A DNA stretch of 64,000 nt from DATFBY01 sp035253585 (GTDB taxonomy: Bacteria > Gemmatimonadota > Gemmatimonadetes > Gemmatimonadales > Gemmatimonadaceae). A program made the position numbers and the translations under genes. This document shows positions 8,835-16,826 of this stretch, in pieces; the first letter of the stretch is position 1, and each line of letters begins with the position of its first letter. The notes beneath the pieces are model-generated. The model was given only the letters and a program-made list of their open reading frames with translations. It was not told where the DNA came from and made no database searches. The DNA is taken from NCBI GenBank assembly GCA_035253585.1, contig DATFBY010000024.1, forward strand, positions 9,871-73,870, read 5' to 3'.

Positions 8835-9634
8835 TCTCCTTCCGCGTCCTCGTCCAGAAGGCGCCAGCCACTAGCCTGGAAAGAATCGAGCATCGTCCCG
8901 CGCTCCGACGACAACATTCCGCTGAGTATCGCGCGGCCGTCCGGCGCGAGCGACGCACGCATGGTCGGCTCGAGCTGGAGCAGCACAGGAGCGATGATAT
9001 TGGCGACAATTACGCGTACCGGAGCCACGAGCGGAAGAAGGTCAGCGGCGTCGCCCAGCAGGACGTGAACGCGGCCAGCGACGTCGTTGAGCGCAATGTT
9101 CGCTTCCGCATTTCCGATGGCATCAGGATCGGACTCGATGGCGGCAACGCGGGCCGCTCCTAGCCGAACGGCGGCGATCGAGAGCACCGCGCTGCCGGCA
9201 CCGAGGTCGGCGACAAAGTCTCCCTCTCGTATCACGCCGTGCATGAGGCGCAGACATCCCCGAGTGGTGGGATGCTCACCGGTGCCAAATGCCATCGCCG
9301 GCTCGATCAGCACCGCATGCGCAGGATCGGCGACCTCGTCGCGGCGCCAGGGCGGCGCGATGGTGATGTGCCCGACGCGCTGCACGGACACCTGCGGCAC
9401 CCAGCGGCCGGCCCAATCGACCTCGCCTAACGAGGTGGTGTCGAGGGTCGCATCGTCGGCAAGCGTCTGCGCTAGGGCGCGGACTTTGGTGAGATCGACG
9501 TCGGACCCGACGATGGTGGAAATGCCATCGATCTCCTCCTGAACGCCGGCCGCGCCCGACTCGATCAACGCGGCCGCGAGAAGATCACGCCACTCGGGGT
9601 TCGTCACGCGCAGCCGGACCGCGATCCACTCCAC
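8804..9634 (-). CDS. prmA: Ribosomal protein L11 methyltransferase PrmA
   Basis: PrmA trimethylates ribosomal protein L11. The 276-residue protein has an N-terminal substrate-recognition domain with VRLRVTNPEWRDLLAAAL, a linker containing HPTTRGCLRLMHG, and a class I SAM domain with VADLGAGSAVLSIAAVRLGA near residues 158-177 and IVANIIAPVLLQL, the family's NxI catalytic block. The start is GTG at 9634 (V-E-W-I-A-V). It sits 22 nt after dnaJ and overlaps rsmE by 31 nt. Length is close to the usual 290-300 residues. Confidence 0.95.
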   Translation of the reverse strand: MEWIAVRLRVTNPEWRDLLAAALIESGAAGVQEEIDGISTIVGSDVDLTKVRALAQTLADDATLDTTSLGEVDWAGRWVPQVSVQRVGHITIAPPWRRDEVADPAHAVLIEPAMAFGTGEHPTTRGCLRLMHGVIREGDFVADLGAGSAVLSIAAVRLGAARVAAIESDPDAIGNAEANIALNDVAGRVHVLLGDAADLLPLVAPVRVIVANIIAPVLLQLEPTMRASLAPDGRAILSGMLSSERGTMLDSFQASGWRLLDEDAEGEWWSTVMTPA

Positions 9635-9656
9635 GCGCCGCGCTCGTCAGGCGTCG

Positions 9657-10787
9657 TCAGGCGCCGAACGCTTCCTTCATGCGAGACCAGAAGCCCTTGG
9701 GCTGGCCGGCCGGGACCTCGGTCTGCACCTCCGACAGGCGCTTGACCAGCGTCTCCTCTTCCGGTGTCAGCTTCTGCGGCGTCCAGAGCTGCACCTTGAT
9801 GTGAAGGTCGCCGCTTCCCTTCCCGTTCACCACCGGAAGCCCACGGCCGCGCAGATGGAAGACCTGGCCGCTCTGCGTGCCTGGTGGAATGCGCAGCGAT
9901 ACGGAGCCTGAAACCGCAGGCGCCTCGACATCCGCGCCAAGCACGAGCTGAGGGTACGCAACAAGCACCGCGGTGAAGAGATCGGCGCCCTCGCGCTCGA
10001 AGCGGGGATCTTCCTCGACCTCGAACACGACGAGGATGTCGCCGCGCGGACCACCCAACGGGCCCACACTCCCGGCGCCACGAAGCGTCATGTACTGACC
10101 GGTGGCCACTCCAGCGGGCACGTTCACCGGAACCGTGCGCTCCACACGCACGCGTCCCTCGCCCTTGCACTTCTTGCACGGCTGCTCGACCACCTTCCCC
10201 TGCCCCGCGCACGTGGGACACGGCGCCACGCTCACGAACTGGCCGAAGAACGAGCGCTGCGCACGACGCACCTCTCCACTCCCCTGACATGTCGGACACC
10301 GGCGAGGAGATGTTCCAGGCTCGGCCCCCGATGCCTCACAGCGGTCGCACGGATCGAGCAGACGGATCGTGAACCGCTTCTCCACGCCGGTCGCTACCTC
10401 GGCCAGCGTCAAGGGAATGGTGACCTTTACATCGGCACCGGTGCGCGGCCCGCCGCGGCCGCGTCCCGAAAGCATTTCCTCGAGCCCGCCGAAGCCGCCA
10501 AAGTCGCGCATGAAGATGCTGAGCGCTTCCGCGAGATCGACGTGATGGAATCCGCCGGCGCCGGCGCCGCGCAAACCCGCCTCGCCAAACCGGTCGTACA
10601 TAGAGCGCTTCTGCGGATCGCGGAGAACGTCGTATGCCTCCGTGATCTCCTTGAAGCGTTCCTCGGCTTCCTTCGATCCGTTGTTGCGATCGGGATGGAA
10701 GCGCATCGCCAGCTTGCGATACGCCTTCTTGATCTCGTCGTCGGACGCGGTGCGCTCGACGCCAAGGACAGTGTACAGATCCGCCAT
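9657..10787 (-). CDS. dnaJ: Molecular chaperone DnaJ
   Basis: DnaJ is the Hsp40 co-chaperone that delivers substrates to DnaK. The 376-residue protein has a J domain (1-70) with the HPD tripeptide at 31-33, a short G/F region with GLRGAGAGGFHH, a zinc-binding region with four repeats (CDRCEASG, CPTCQGSG, CPTCAGQG, CKKCKGEG) and a C-terminal substrate-binding domain with TLRGAGSVGPLGG. This is the full type I layout. hrcA lies 16 nt upstream and prmA 22 nt downstream; dnaK and grpE are not in the window. Confidence 0.97.
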   Translation of the reverse strand: MADLYTVLGVERTASDDEIKKAYRKLAMRFHPDRNNGSKEAEERFKEITEAYDVLRDPQKRSMYDRFGEAGLRGAGAGGFHHVDLAEALSIFMRDFGGFGGLEEMLSGRGRGGPRTGADVKVTIPLTLAEVATGVEKRFTIRLLDPCDRCEASGAEPGTSPRRCPTCQGSGEVRRAQRSFFGQFVSVAPCPTCAGQGKVVEQPCKKCKGEGRVRVERTVPVNVPAGVATGQYMTLRGAGSVGPLGGPRGDILVVFEVEEDPRFEREGADLFTAVLVAYPQLVLGADVEAPAVSGSVSLRIPPGTQSGQVFHLRGRGLPVVNGKGSGDLHIKVQLWTPQKLTPEEETLVKRLSEVQTEVPAGQPKGFWSRMKEAFGA

Positions 10788-10803
10788 GCCTAACGAAGAA
10801 AAG

Positions 10804-11847
10804 TCAGTCGAGAAGCTCGGTGATGAGCCGCGAGGTGTGCGTGACGAGCGAAATTACTTTGTCGTACGGCATGCGCGTAGGCCCAATGACGCCGATCACG
10901 CCGCCGAGCGTCCCGGCGCGGTACTCGGCAGTGACCACGGTAAAGTCGGAGAAGGTGCGATCGTCGTGCTCGTTGCCGATGGTGATGGTGATGCCGGCGT
11001 TCGCGCTCCGCTGCCGCAGCAGCTGACCGATCGCGTCGGGCTTGTCGGCGATCGCGAGAAGCTGACGCATCTTCTCGCCGGACGCGAACTCGGGCTGCTC
11101 GGCCAGCAATGATGTTTGGCCGAGTACGACGTGCCCTTCGCGCAGCGGCTGGGAGACGTCGAAAATCGTCTCCCCCTCCTGGATGAAGATGTTCAGAAGC
11201 TCACGCGTTTCCGAGTCGGCATCGGCGTCGCGAAGCCGCGCCGGAAGCGATTGCCGAATCTGCCGCAGCGAAAGCCCGCCCAACCGTTCGTTCAACACCA
11301 GGGTGACCGCCGCCAACGCCTTTTCGGCGATCTCGCCCGGGACTTCGACGAAGATCGTTCGTGCAACACCGCCCTCGATCTTGAGGACGAGAAGCAGCCG
11401 CTCGGCGGACAATCGGAGGAGCTCGAGGCGCTCGAGAACCGAATCTTCGAGTCGGGGGCCGAGCGCCACGCCAAGCTCCTGGGTCAGCACACCCAACATT
11501 TGCGCCGCCCGGCGTAAAATCGCTTCGATCGTGGTGTTGCCGGAGTCGAGCTCCATGCGCAGCTGCTGGCGCGCTGTCGAATCGACCGGCGATAGACGCA
11601 TCAGCTCGTCGACGTAGACCCGGTAGGCCTTGTCGGTGGGCACGCGACCGGCGGAGGTATGGGGGTGATACAGAAACCCCTTTTCCTCGAGGTCGCTCAT
11701 CGTGTTGCGAATGGTTGCCGGCGAGACGCCAAGCCCGAAACGCCGCGAAATGGTACGTGAGCCGGCCGGCTCGGCCGTCTCCACGTACGATTGGATCACG
11801 GCTTCTAGGATGCGCCGCTCGCGTTCCGAGAGCTGTGGATACGCCAT
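10804..11847 (-). CDS. hrcA: Heat-inducible transcription repressor HrcA
   Basis: HrcA represses class I heat-shock genes by binding the CIRCE operator. The 347-residue protein starts with a winged-helix DNA-binding domain (SERERRILEAVIQSYVETAEPAGS, then GVSPATIRNTMSDLEEKGFLYHPHTSAGRVPTD at about 40-72) and continues into the GAF-like and dimerisation domains, ending with GVIGVIGPTRMPYDKVISLV, a family hallmark. The ATG start lies 10 nt after hemW. I see no CIRCE inverted repeat (TTAGCACTC-N9-GAGTGCTAA) in front of it or elsewhere in this gene run, so any autoregulation must act from outside or at a degenerate site. Confidence 0.96.
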   Translation of the reverse strand: MAYPQLSERERRILEAVIQSYVETAEPAGSRTISRRFGLGVSPATIRNTMSDLEEKGFLYHPHTSAGRVPTDKAYRVYVDELMRLSPVDSTARQQLRMELDSGNTTIEAILRRAAQMLGVLTQELGVALGPRLEDSVLERLELLRLSAERLLLVLKIEGGVARTIFVEVPGEIAEKALAAVTLVLNERLGGLSLRQIRQSLPARLRDADADSETRELLNIFIQEGETIFDVSQPLREGHVVLGQTSLLAEQPEFASGEKMRQLLAIADKPDAIGQLLRQRSANAGITITIGNEHDDRTFSDFTVVTAEYRAGTLGGVIGVIGPTRMPYDKVISLVTHTSRLITELLD

Positions 11848-11857
11848 AAGTCCAAAT

Positions 11858-12973
11858 CTAGTAACGACTTCCGACCACTGTCAAGTCGACCGCGAGGGCA
11901 TCGAGGCGGAGCCAACCAACCGGAGTTAGGCGAAGCCGACCGCCTTCCTGAGTCGCCCACCCGGCGTCGCGCCAAGGTGCGGTACGTTCTTTCTCGGGGT
12001 CGGTCAGAACCAACCCTTCGCTCGTTCTCAGTCCGAGATACACACGCTCGGCCGCCCGGTTCTCTGAATTCAGGACCTCCTCGCCCTCGACCGGGTCACG
12101 CCCGCGGCCGAGTGCTGCCACCCAGGCCGTGTACGCCGAGAGGTTCCAACGGCGGCGCTCGCCATCGAACGCGTGCGCAGACGGCCCAAATCCCTCATAG
12201 GGCGCGCGCGCCCAGTACGCGGAATTGTGCCGGGACCGACGGCCAGGACGAGCGAAATTCGATACCTCGTAGTGCTCGTACCCCGCGGCGGTGAGCCGCT
12301 CGTGCGCAAGAAGAAATTCGCTCTCGTAGCGCTCTTCGGGCGCCTCAGCCACGGCTCCCCGCGCGCTCCAGCGACCGAGCGGCGTGCGAGGCTCGACGGT
12401 CAAACCGTACAGGGAGATGTGGTCGGGCTCGAGCGCGATCGTGGCTTCGAGGTCGCGCGACCAGTCGCGGGAGAGTGCGTCGGGAAGCGCAAAGATCAGA
12501 TCGAGCGAGACGTTTTCGAGGCCCGCTTCACGGAGTGCGCCGACCGCGGCCGCGATCGCTCCGCTCGAGTGTGTGCGATGCATCCAGCCGAGTGATGCCG
12601 CGTCGAAGCTCTGAGCGCCTAACGAGACGCGGTTCACGCCGGCGTGCTTCCACGCCGACGCGGCGGCGAGCGTCACATCCTCCGGATTGGCCTCGATCGT
12701 GACTTCGGCGTCGGGCGCGAAGGTCACGCGACGGAGCAGCAGCTCCAAGGTGCGCGAGATGCCCTCTGGTCCGAGCCGAGAGGGAGTGCCGCCGCCGAGA
12801 TAGATCGTTTCGAGCGGAGCCGTCGCGCGCTCGAAGCGCATCGAGAGCTCCAGATCGAGTGCCCCGAGAAATTCCTCCACCGGCACGACTCGGCGAACCG
12901 CGATTGCGAAATCGCAATACGAGCAGCGCCGTGCGCAGAAGGGTACGTGGACGTAGACGTGACGAGAGCCCAT
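11858..12973 (-). CDS. hemW: Radical SAM haem chaperone HemW (HemN-like)
   Basis: HemW-type proteins are radical-SAM homologues of oxygen-independent coproporphyrinogen III oxidase that act mainly in haem trafficking. The 371-residue protein has YVHVPFC then RRCSYC, giving the cluster cysteines C13, C17 and C20, followed by YLGGGTPSRL near residue 65, EANPEDVT, VNRVSLGAQSFD and GLENVSLDLIFALP. The fourth cysteine of authentic HemN is replaced by DF after the CxxxCxxC motif, typical of HemW. I placed the start at ATG 12973, just before YVHVPFC; a longer frame exists upstream but overlaps the glycosyltransferase gene. The gene follows that glycosyltransferase by 8 nt and precedes hrcA by 10 nt, a common arrangement. 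Confidence 0.93.
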   Translation of the reverse strand: MGSRHVYVHVPFCARRCSYCDFAIAVRRVVPVEEFLGALDLELSMRFERATAPLETIYLGGGTPSRLGPEGISRTLELLLRRVTFAPDAEVTIEANPEDVTLAAASAWKHAGVNRVSLGAQSFDAASLGWMHRTHSSGAIAAAVGALREAGLENVSLDLIFALPDALSRDWSRDLEATIALEPDHISLYGLTVEPRTPLGRWSARGAVAEAPEERYESEFLLAHERLTAAGYEHYEVSNFARPGRRSRHNSAYWARAPYEGFGPSAHAFDGERRRWNLSAYTAWVAALGRGRDPVEGEEVLNSENRAAERVYLGLRTSEGLVLTDPEKERTAPWRDAGWATQEGGRLRLTPVGWLRLDALAVDLTVVGSRY

Positions 12974-12981
12974 GTCGAATT

Positions 12982-14019
12982 CTAGCGCGGTGCCTGACCG
13001 TCGTCCGGCTTTATTCTCACGCGACGCGGTTGGAGCCATTCGTGAATTCTTCGAAAGAGAATTCGACGGCTCGCGTTCTGTCCGAGTGCGAGTCGAACGA
13101 GCTGGATCGGCAAACGCGGCAGCCAGAACGGCGAATAAAAGAGGAGTCCTTCCCGCCAGGATCCAGTGAGACCGGCCTTCACGCCGTCCCATCGACCCTT
13201 GGCTGCCATCGCCAGGATGAGCTGCACATTGATGCTGTGCAGTCGCCCGATCGTGTACTGGTGCACCCACCAGCGCGGACCGAAGATCGCTTCCGTCGAT
13301 GCCACACGACGAACGACTTGAATCTGATCGGTGAACTTCGACGTCGAATACTTCCCGCGTCCGGTGATGGACTGATTGTGAAACCGGTACTGATAGCCCG
13401 CCCGATGACCAACCCAGGCGATGTCCCACGCCGCCGCGACGCGGTGCCACAGATCGGCCTCACCCGAGTGATTGACTCTGGTATCGAAGACGCCGGCCGT
13501 ATCGAGGGCCGCGCGTCGAATCGCCACGGAGCTGGGGCCGCCGATCGTGTTGCCGACCGCGACGCCTTTCAGCAAGTAGTCGCGCCCGGTCATCACGAGG
13601 TCGGGGCGGCCGTCCATCTCGACTCGGAAGATGAGCGAATCGTTCTCGTCAATGCCGTCGTAGTGCGTTGCCACCAGTCCGACGGAGGGATGCGCTCGAA
13701 ATAGGCGTACGATGTCGTCGAGATCGTGAGGATACAGGACATCGTCGGAGCAAAGCAGCCTGACGACTTGCGGGTCGGCGCAAAGCGATTCCAGAATGGC
13801 GCGGTTGAAGTTGCCGAATTGTCCGCGGCGGATGCCGTCATTGACATACCGAAAGCGAGGGTCGCCTAGCGAGTCGACAACGGCTCGTGTGCCATCGTCC
13901 TCGCCGTCGTTGACCACGACGCACGTCCAATCCTGATATGTTTGGCGCAGGACGGAGCGCAGCGTTCGCTCGATGATGCCAGCACCGAGGTAGCTCGGGA
14001 TCGCTACGGCTACACGCAT
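12982..14019 (-). CDS. Family 2 glycosyltransferase
   Basis: The 345-residue protein has the GT-A fold signatures of family 2: RVAVAIPSYLGAGIIERTLRSVL at the N-terminus, VVVNDGEDDGT near residues 34-44, GNFNRAILES and the metal-binding stretch LLCSDDVLYPHD near 96-107, with ADLWHRVAAAWDIAWVGH as the catalytic-base region around 215. It would transfer a sugar from a nucleotide donor to a cell-surface acceptor; the sugar cannot be told. It heads the hemW-hrcA-dnaJ run although its function is unrelated. Upstream is a 32-nt divergent gap to the fkbM leader. A TATATT box lies only about 8 nt before the ATG, and the bases just upstream of the ATG are pyrimidines with no Shine-Dalgarno, so initiation may be leaderless or nearly so. 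Confidence 0.88.
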   Translation of the reverse strand: MRVAVAIPSYLGAGIIERTLRSVLRQTYQDWTCVVVNDGEDDGTRAVVDSLGDPRFRYVNDGIRRGQFGNFNRAILESLCADPQVVRLLCSDDVLYPHDLDDIVRLFRAHPSVGLVATHYDGIDENDSLIFRVEMDGRPDLVMTGRDYLLKGVAVGNTIGGPSSVAIRRAALDTAGVFDTRVNHSGEADLWHRVAAAWDIAWVGHRAGYQYRFHNQSITGRGKYSTSKFTDQIQVVRRVASTEAIFGPRWWVHQYTIGRLHSINVQLILAMAAKGRWDGVKAGLTGSWREGLLFYSPFWLPRLPIQLVRLALGQNASRRILFRRIHEWLQPRRVRIKPDDGQAPR

Positions 14020-14034
14020 GGGGAGGAATATAGA

Positions 14035-14052
14035 ATGAGCGTCATCCGTTGA
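14035..14052 (+). other. Five-codon leader ORF (MSVIR) coupled to fkbM
   Basis: A strong Shine-Dalgarno, GGGGAGGA at 14020-14027, is followed after 7 nt by ATG-AGC-GTC-ATC-CGT-TGA. Its stop overlaps the fkbM start as TGATG. The same Shine-Dalgarno is 24 nt from the fkbM ATG, too far for direct use. This looks like a minigene whose translation delivers ribosomes to fkbM by re-initiation. The layout is seen directly; translation is inferred. Confidence 0.45.
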
Positions 14053-14957
14053 TGTCGTCTCCCTTTATTGGCATCGCCGGCCGAAACCGAGGAGTCGAGC
14101 GCGTCCGGCAAGCACTGCGTGACGCTCTGCCTTCACCGATACGACGCGCGATCGTGCGGCTGCTCGCACCAATGCGAGCACGCGCTGCCAGTGAAAGCGA
14201 TCTGGCTGCCGCAAGGCGCGTTCTGACGCGCGATGAGGATCGCGAGCGCTACTTCCGGCTCGTAAGGGACGCGGAGGCGCGTTGGCGCGCCGGCCGGTAC
14301 GACGCGACCGGACCGCTGGAGGCACTGCCGGTAGGCAACGTCAGCGTGTACGTCCGACCGGGTACCAGCGATGTGTTGGTCTATCGCGACGTGATCGTCC
14401 GCGACAACTACGGTGAAGCCGACCTGCCAGCGGATGCGGCCGTGCTGGATTGCGGTGCGAACATCGGCCTGGTGAGCGTGGCAGTCCTCACCAAGCATGC
14501 GGGTGCTCGTGTGCTTGCGATCGAGCCCGATCCGCGAAACATCGAGCTCTGTCAGCGAAATCTCGAACCCTTTGCCGGCCGCGCCCAAATCCTGCGCGCC
14601 GCCGTGTGGGACACGGCTGGTTGGCTGAAGCTCGCCAGCGGCACCGAAGGAACATGGGCCAGCCACGTCGAGCCCGGGTCAGGTGACATCGAGGCACTGA
14701 CGATCACGAACGCACTGGAGCGTCTGGGCGCCGAATGGGTCGATCTCATCAAGCTCGACGTCGAGGGTGCGGAGGCCCGCATACTTTCCGGCGACATCTC
14801 GTGGCTCGCCCGCACAGGCTGTCTGATGATCGAAATCGAGTCGGACGATGCGCGCGCGGCGTTCAACGACGCCATGCGGCGCTATCCTTACTTCCAGCTG
14901 ACCCAGAAGAGCGACGTCACCATTGCGACACGGCCCAAAGCGCAACGAATCCGCTGA
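14052..14957 (+). CDS. FkbM-family SAM-dependent methyltransferase
   Basis: The 301-residue protein belongs to the FkbM methyltransferases, which commonly O-methylate sugars of surface polysaccharides. The N-terminal third is basic and of unknown role. The SAM domain starts with AVLDCGANIGLVSVAVLTKHAG near residue 130, continues with VLAIEPDPRNIELCQRNL and EWVDLIKLDVEGAEARILSG, and ends in CLMIEIES, all standard for the family. The ATG at 14052 is used; a TTG codon immediately before it is a possible alternative. It is the only gene of its transcript: it meets the minus-strand methyltransferase stop to stop with no base between (TGA at 14955-14957, TCA at 14958-14960). Confidence 0.9.
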   Translation: MSSPFIGIAGRNRGVERVRQALRDALPSPIRRAIVRLLAPMRARAASESDLAAARRVLTRDEDRERYFRLVRDAEARWRAGRYDATGPLEALPVGNVSVYVRPGTSDVLVYRDVIVRDNYGEADLPADAAVLDCGANIGLVSVAVLTKHAGARVLAIEPDPRNIELCQRNLEPFAGRAQILRAAVWDTAGWLKLASGTEGTWASHVEPGSGDIEALTITNALERLGAEWVDLIKLDVEGAEARILSGDISWLARTGCLMIEIESDDARAAFNDAMRRYPYFQLTQKSDVTIATRPKAQRIR

Positions 14958-15698
14958 TCAGCGCTTCCAGGCACGGGCGAGCAGGTTCTGGGTGAACACC
15001 GCGTCACGCTCGAAGCTTCCAGTCTCCGCGCCGACGTAGAGCTTCAATCCGGCTCGGAGAACGCGCCAAATGAGATAACGTACGCCGCTGACCACACCGT
15101 GGACGACCGGCGTGTCCTCATAGAACTCGACTCGGTCAAAGCCTGACGAGAGCAGCAGCTGGCTGAGCGAGTTGCGCGTGAATGCCTGCTCGTGCGTGAG
15201 ATCGCCGTAGCGAATGCGCCCGAAAAATGGTGATTCGGCGTTCGGCGTGTGAATGAGCAGCGAGCCGTCATCCTTCAACACGCGCGCGATCTCGTCGACC
15301 AGGGTCACCAGCTCCTCGCGCGTGAGATGCTCGATCAGATCGAATGCGATGACGAGGTCGCACGATGCAGTCCGCGTCGCCGCGATGGTCTCGAAAAGCG
15401 TGCCTTGCGTGACGTTCGGAATTCCGATCTCACGCGCTGCGGCGACCTGCTCGGGTGACACGTCTACGCCGCGCGCCCTGGCAAATCCCGCTTCGCGCGC
15501 GTAGTGGATCAAAGCGCCGTAGCCACAACCGAGATCAAGTATCTCCGCATCCCGTCGTTTCGGAAAATGGCGGGCCACCACTCGGCGCAAGTACGGCGCT
15601 CGCGACGCCAGATTGTCTCTGACGCTCGCCGCTCGATCGCCGTGATTGATCGAGTTATACCGTTCGTAGATGCGGTCGCGGAGCTGGTTTTGCGACAT
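14958..15698 (-). CDS. Class I SAM-dependent methyltransferase (UbiG/Methyltransf_23 type)
   Basis: The 246-residue protein has EILDLGCGYGALIHYAREAG near residue 52 (SAM motif I), GVDVSPEQVAAAREIG (motif II), CDLVIAFDLIEHLTREELVTLVDEIARVLKDDGSLLIHTPN (post-I to motif III) and a C-terminal tail including YLIWRVLRAGLKLYVG. Such enzymes often methylate sugars or lipids in surface glycan pathways, but the acceptor cannot be read from sequence. It is the last gene of the leftward mla-obgE-dprA run, 72 nt after dprA, and converges with fkbM with no intergenic base. Two methyltransferases meeting tail to tail suggests a small glycan-modification spot. Confidence 0.85.
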   Translation of the reverse strand: MSQNQLRDRIYERYNSINHGDRAASVRDNLASRAPYLRRVVARHFPKRRDAEILDLGCGYGALIHYAREAGFARARGVDVSPEQVAAAREIGIPNVTQGTLFETIAATRTASCDLVIAFDLIEHLTREELVTLVDEIARVLKDDGSLLIHTPNAESPFFGRIRYGDLTHEQAFTRNSLSQLLLSSGFDRVEFYEDTPVVHGVVSGVRYLIWRVLRAGLKLYVGAETGSFERDAVFTQNLLARAWKR

Positions 15699-15770
15699 GC
15701 TGGCGCGAAGAAAAGGTGAGCGACTCGCTCAAATGTAATATCCACCGCCTCGAGCGATCACGATGCCCGG

Positions 15771-16826
15771 TCATCGCCGACGAATCTCGCCGGTTAGGGT
15801 GCATTCGATCGCGCCGGTGAGCTCGAGCGTCGTCACCGCCGCAAGACACTCGGACGCGGGAAGGCCAGCACGCGTTGCCAGCGTGTCCATATCGAGCGAT
15901 CCGCCCGACAGAGCCTCCCAGACGAGACGCTCACCGTTCGAACGAAGAGCTGGAGCGTGCGCGCTCGGTTGTCGAGCACCGACGAGCGCAAGCGCATCGG
16001 CGACGGTAGCCACCACCACCGCGCCATCGCGGAGGAGCTCATTTGTCCCGGCGCTCTGTGGCGCGTCGATCGGGCCGGGGACGGCGGCAACTGTGCGGCC
16101 GAGCTCGAGCGCGTGCGATGCGGTGATCAGCGCACCACTTCGAGCGCCAGCCTCGACGACGATCGTCACGCTTGCCAGCGCAGCGATGATCCGATTGCGT
16201 CGAGGGAACGAGCCAGCGTCGGCTCGCTCACCCGGGAGGACCTCGGAGAGCAACAGCCCGTGGTCGGCGAGCTCGTCGTAGAGGGGGCGATTGCCGGCTG
16301 GATATGCTATGTCCACACCGGTTCCCAGTACCGCGGCGCTTCGCCCGCCGGCCGCCAGCGCGGCTCGGTGCGCTACGGCGTCGATGCCTCGCGCCATCCC
16401 GCTAACGACGCAGGCGCCCGCACGCGCCAGCGCGCCTGACAATTCGCGTGTCACTCGCTCACCGTATGGCGATGCGCTTCGCGTCCCGACAATGGCGACG
16501 ACTGGCGAAGCGACGGTCTCCATCGAGCCGCGAGCGAACAGAAATGGCGGCGGATCGGGCAGATCGAGGAGCCGTTCCGGATATTGGTCGTCCTCGAGAG
16601 TCACCAAAGCCGCACCGACACGTACCGCATCGTTCAGCGCCGAGTTGGCGCGTTGGATTGCGGAGCATTTCGCAGCGCTGTCGGGAACGTCATCGAAAGC
16701 AGCGCCCGAGTGGCCGAATCGCGCGAGGCGGTCGCGAAAGGTGATCGGGCCTACGCCGTGGAGGAGCGCGAGTGCCAGCGCCGACAAGCGCTGGTCCGCC
16801 TCAGGGGAGGGCAGCGTCCTGGGCAC
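15771..16826 (-). CDS. dprA: DNA-processing protein DprA
   Basis: DprA binds incoming single-stranded DNA during natural transformation and loads RecA. The 351-residue protein shows the Rossmann-like core: ALLHGVGPITFRDRLARFG at the N-terminus, VAIVGTRSASPYGERVTREL, VVSGMARGIDAVAHRAAL, SEVLPGERADAGSFPRRNRIIAALA, VVEAGARSGALITASHALELGR and AVPGPIDAPQSAGTNEL. It ends with a winged-helix domain, VWEALSGGSLDMDTLATRAGL. The GTG at 16826 is chosen: it overlaps the obgE 3' end by 26 nt and leaves the first conserved helix intact; an in-frame ATG farther upstream lies deep inside obgE. Presence of dprA means uptake competence is possible. Confidence 0.93.
   Translation of the reverse strand: MPRTLPSPEADQRLSALALALLHGVGPITFRDRLARFGHSGAAFDDVPDSAAKCSAIQRANSALNDAVRVGAALVTLEDDQYPERLLDLPDPPPFLFARGSMETVASPVVAIVGTRSASPYGERVTRELSGALARAGACVVSGMARGIDAVAHRAALAAGGRSAAVLGTGVDIAYPAGNRPLYDELADHGLLLSEVLPGERADAGSFPRRNRIIAALASVTIVVEAGARSGALITASHALELGRTVAAVPGPIDAPQSAGTNELLRDGAVVVATVADALALVGARQPSAHAPALRSNGERLVWEALSGGSLDMDTLATRAGLPASECLAAVTTLELTGAIECTLTGEIRRR

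Noticed and set aside
10788..11857. A CIRCE element next to hrcA or dnaJ.
   Set aside because: The gaps are only 10-16 nt and hold no TTAGCACTC/GAGTGCTAA inverted repeat.
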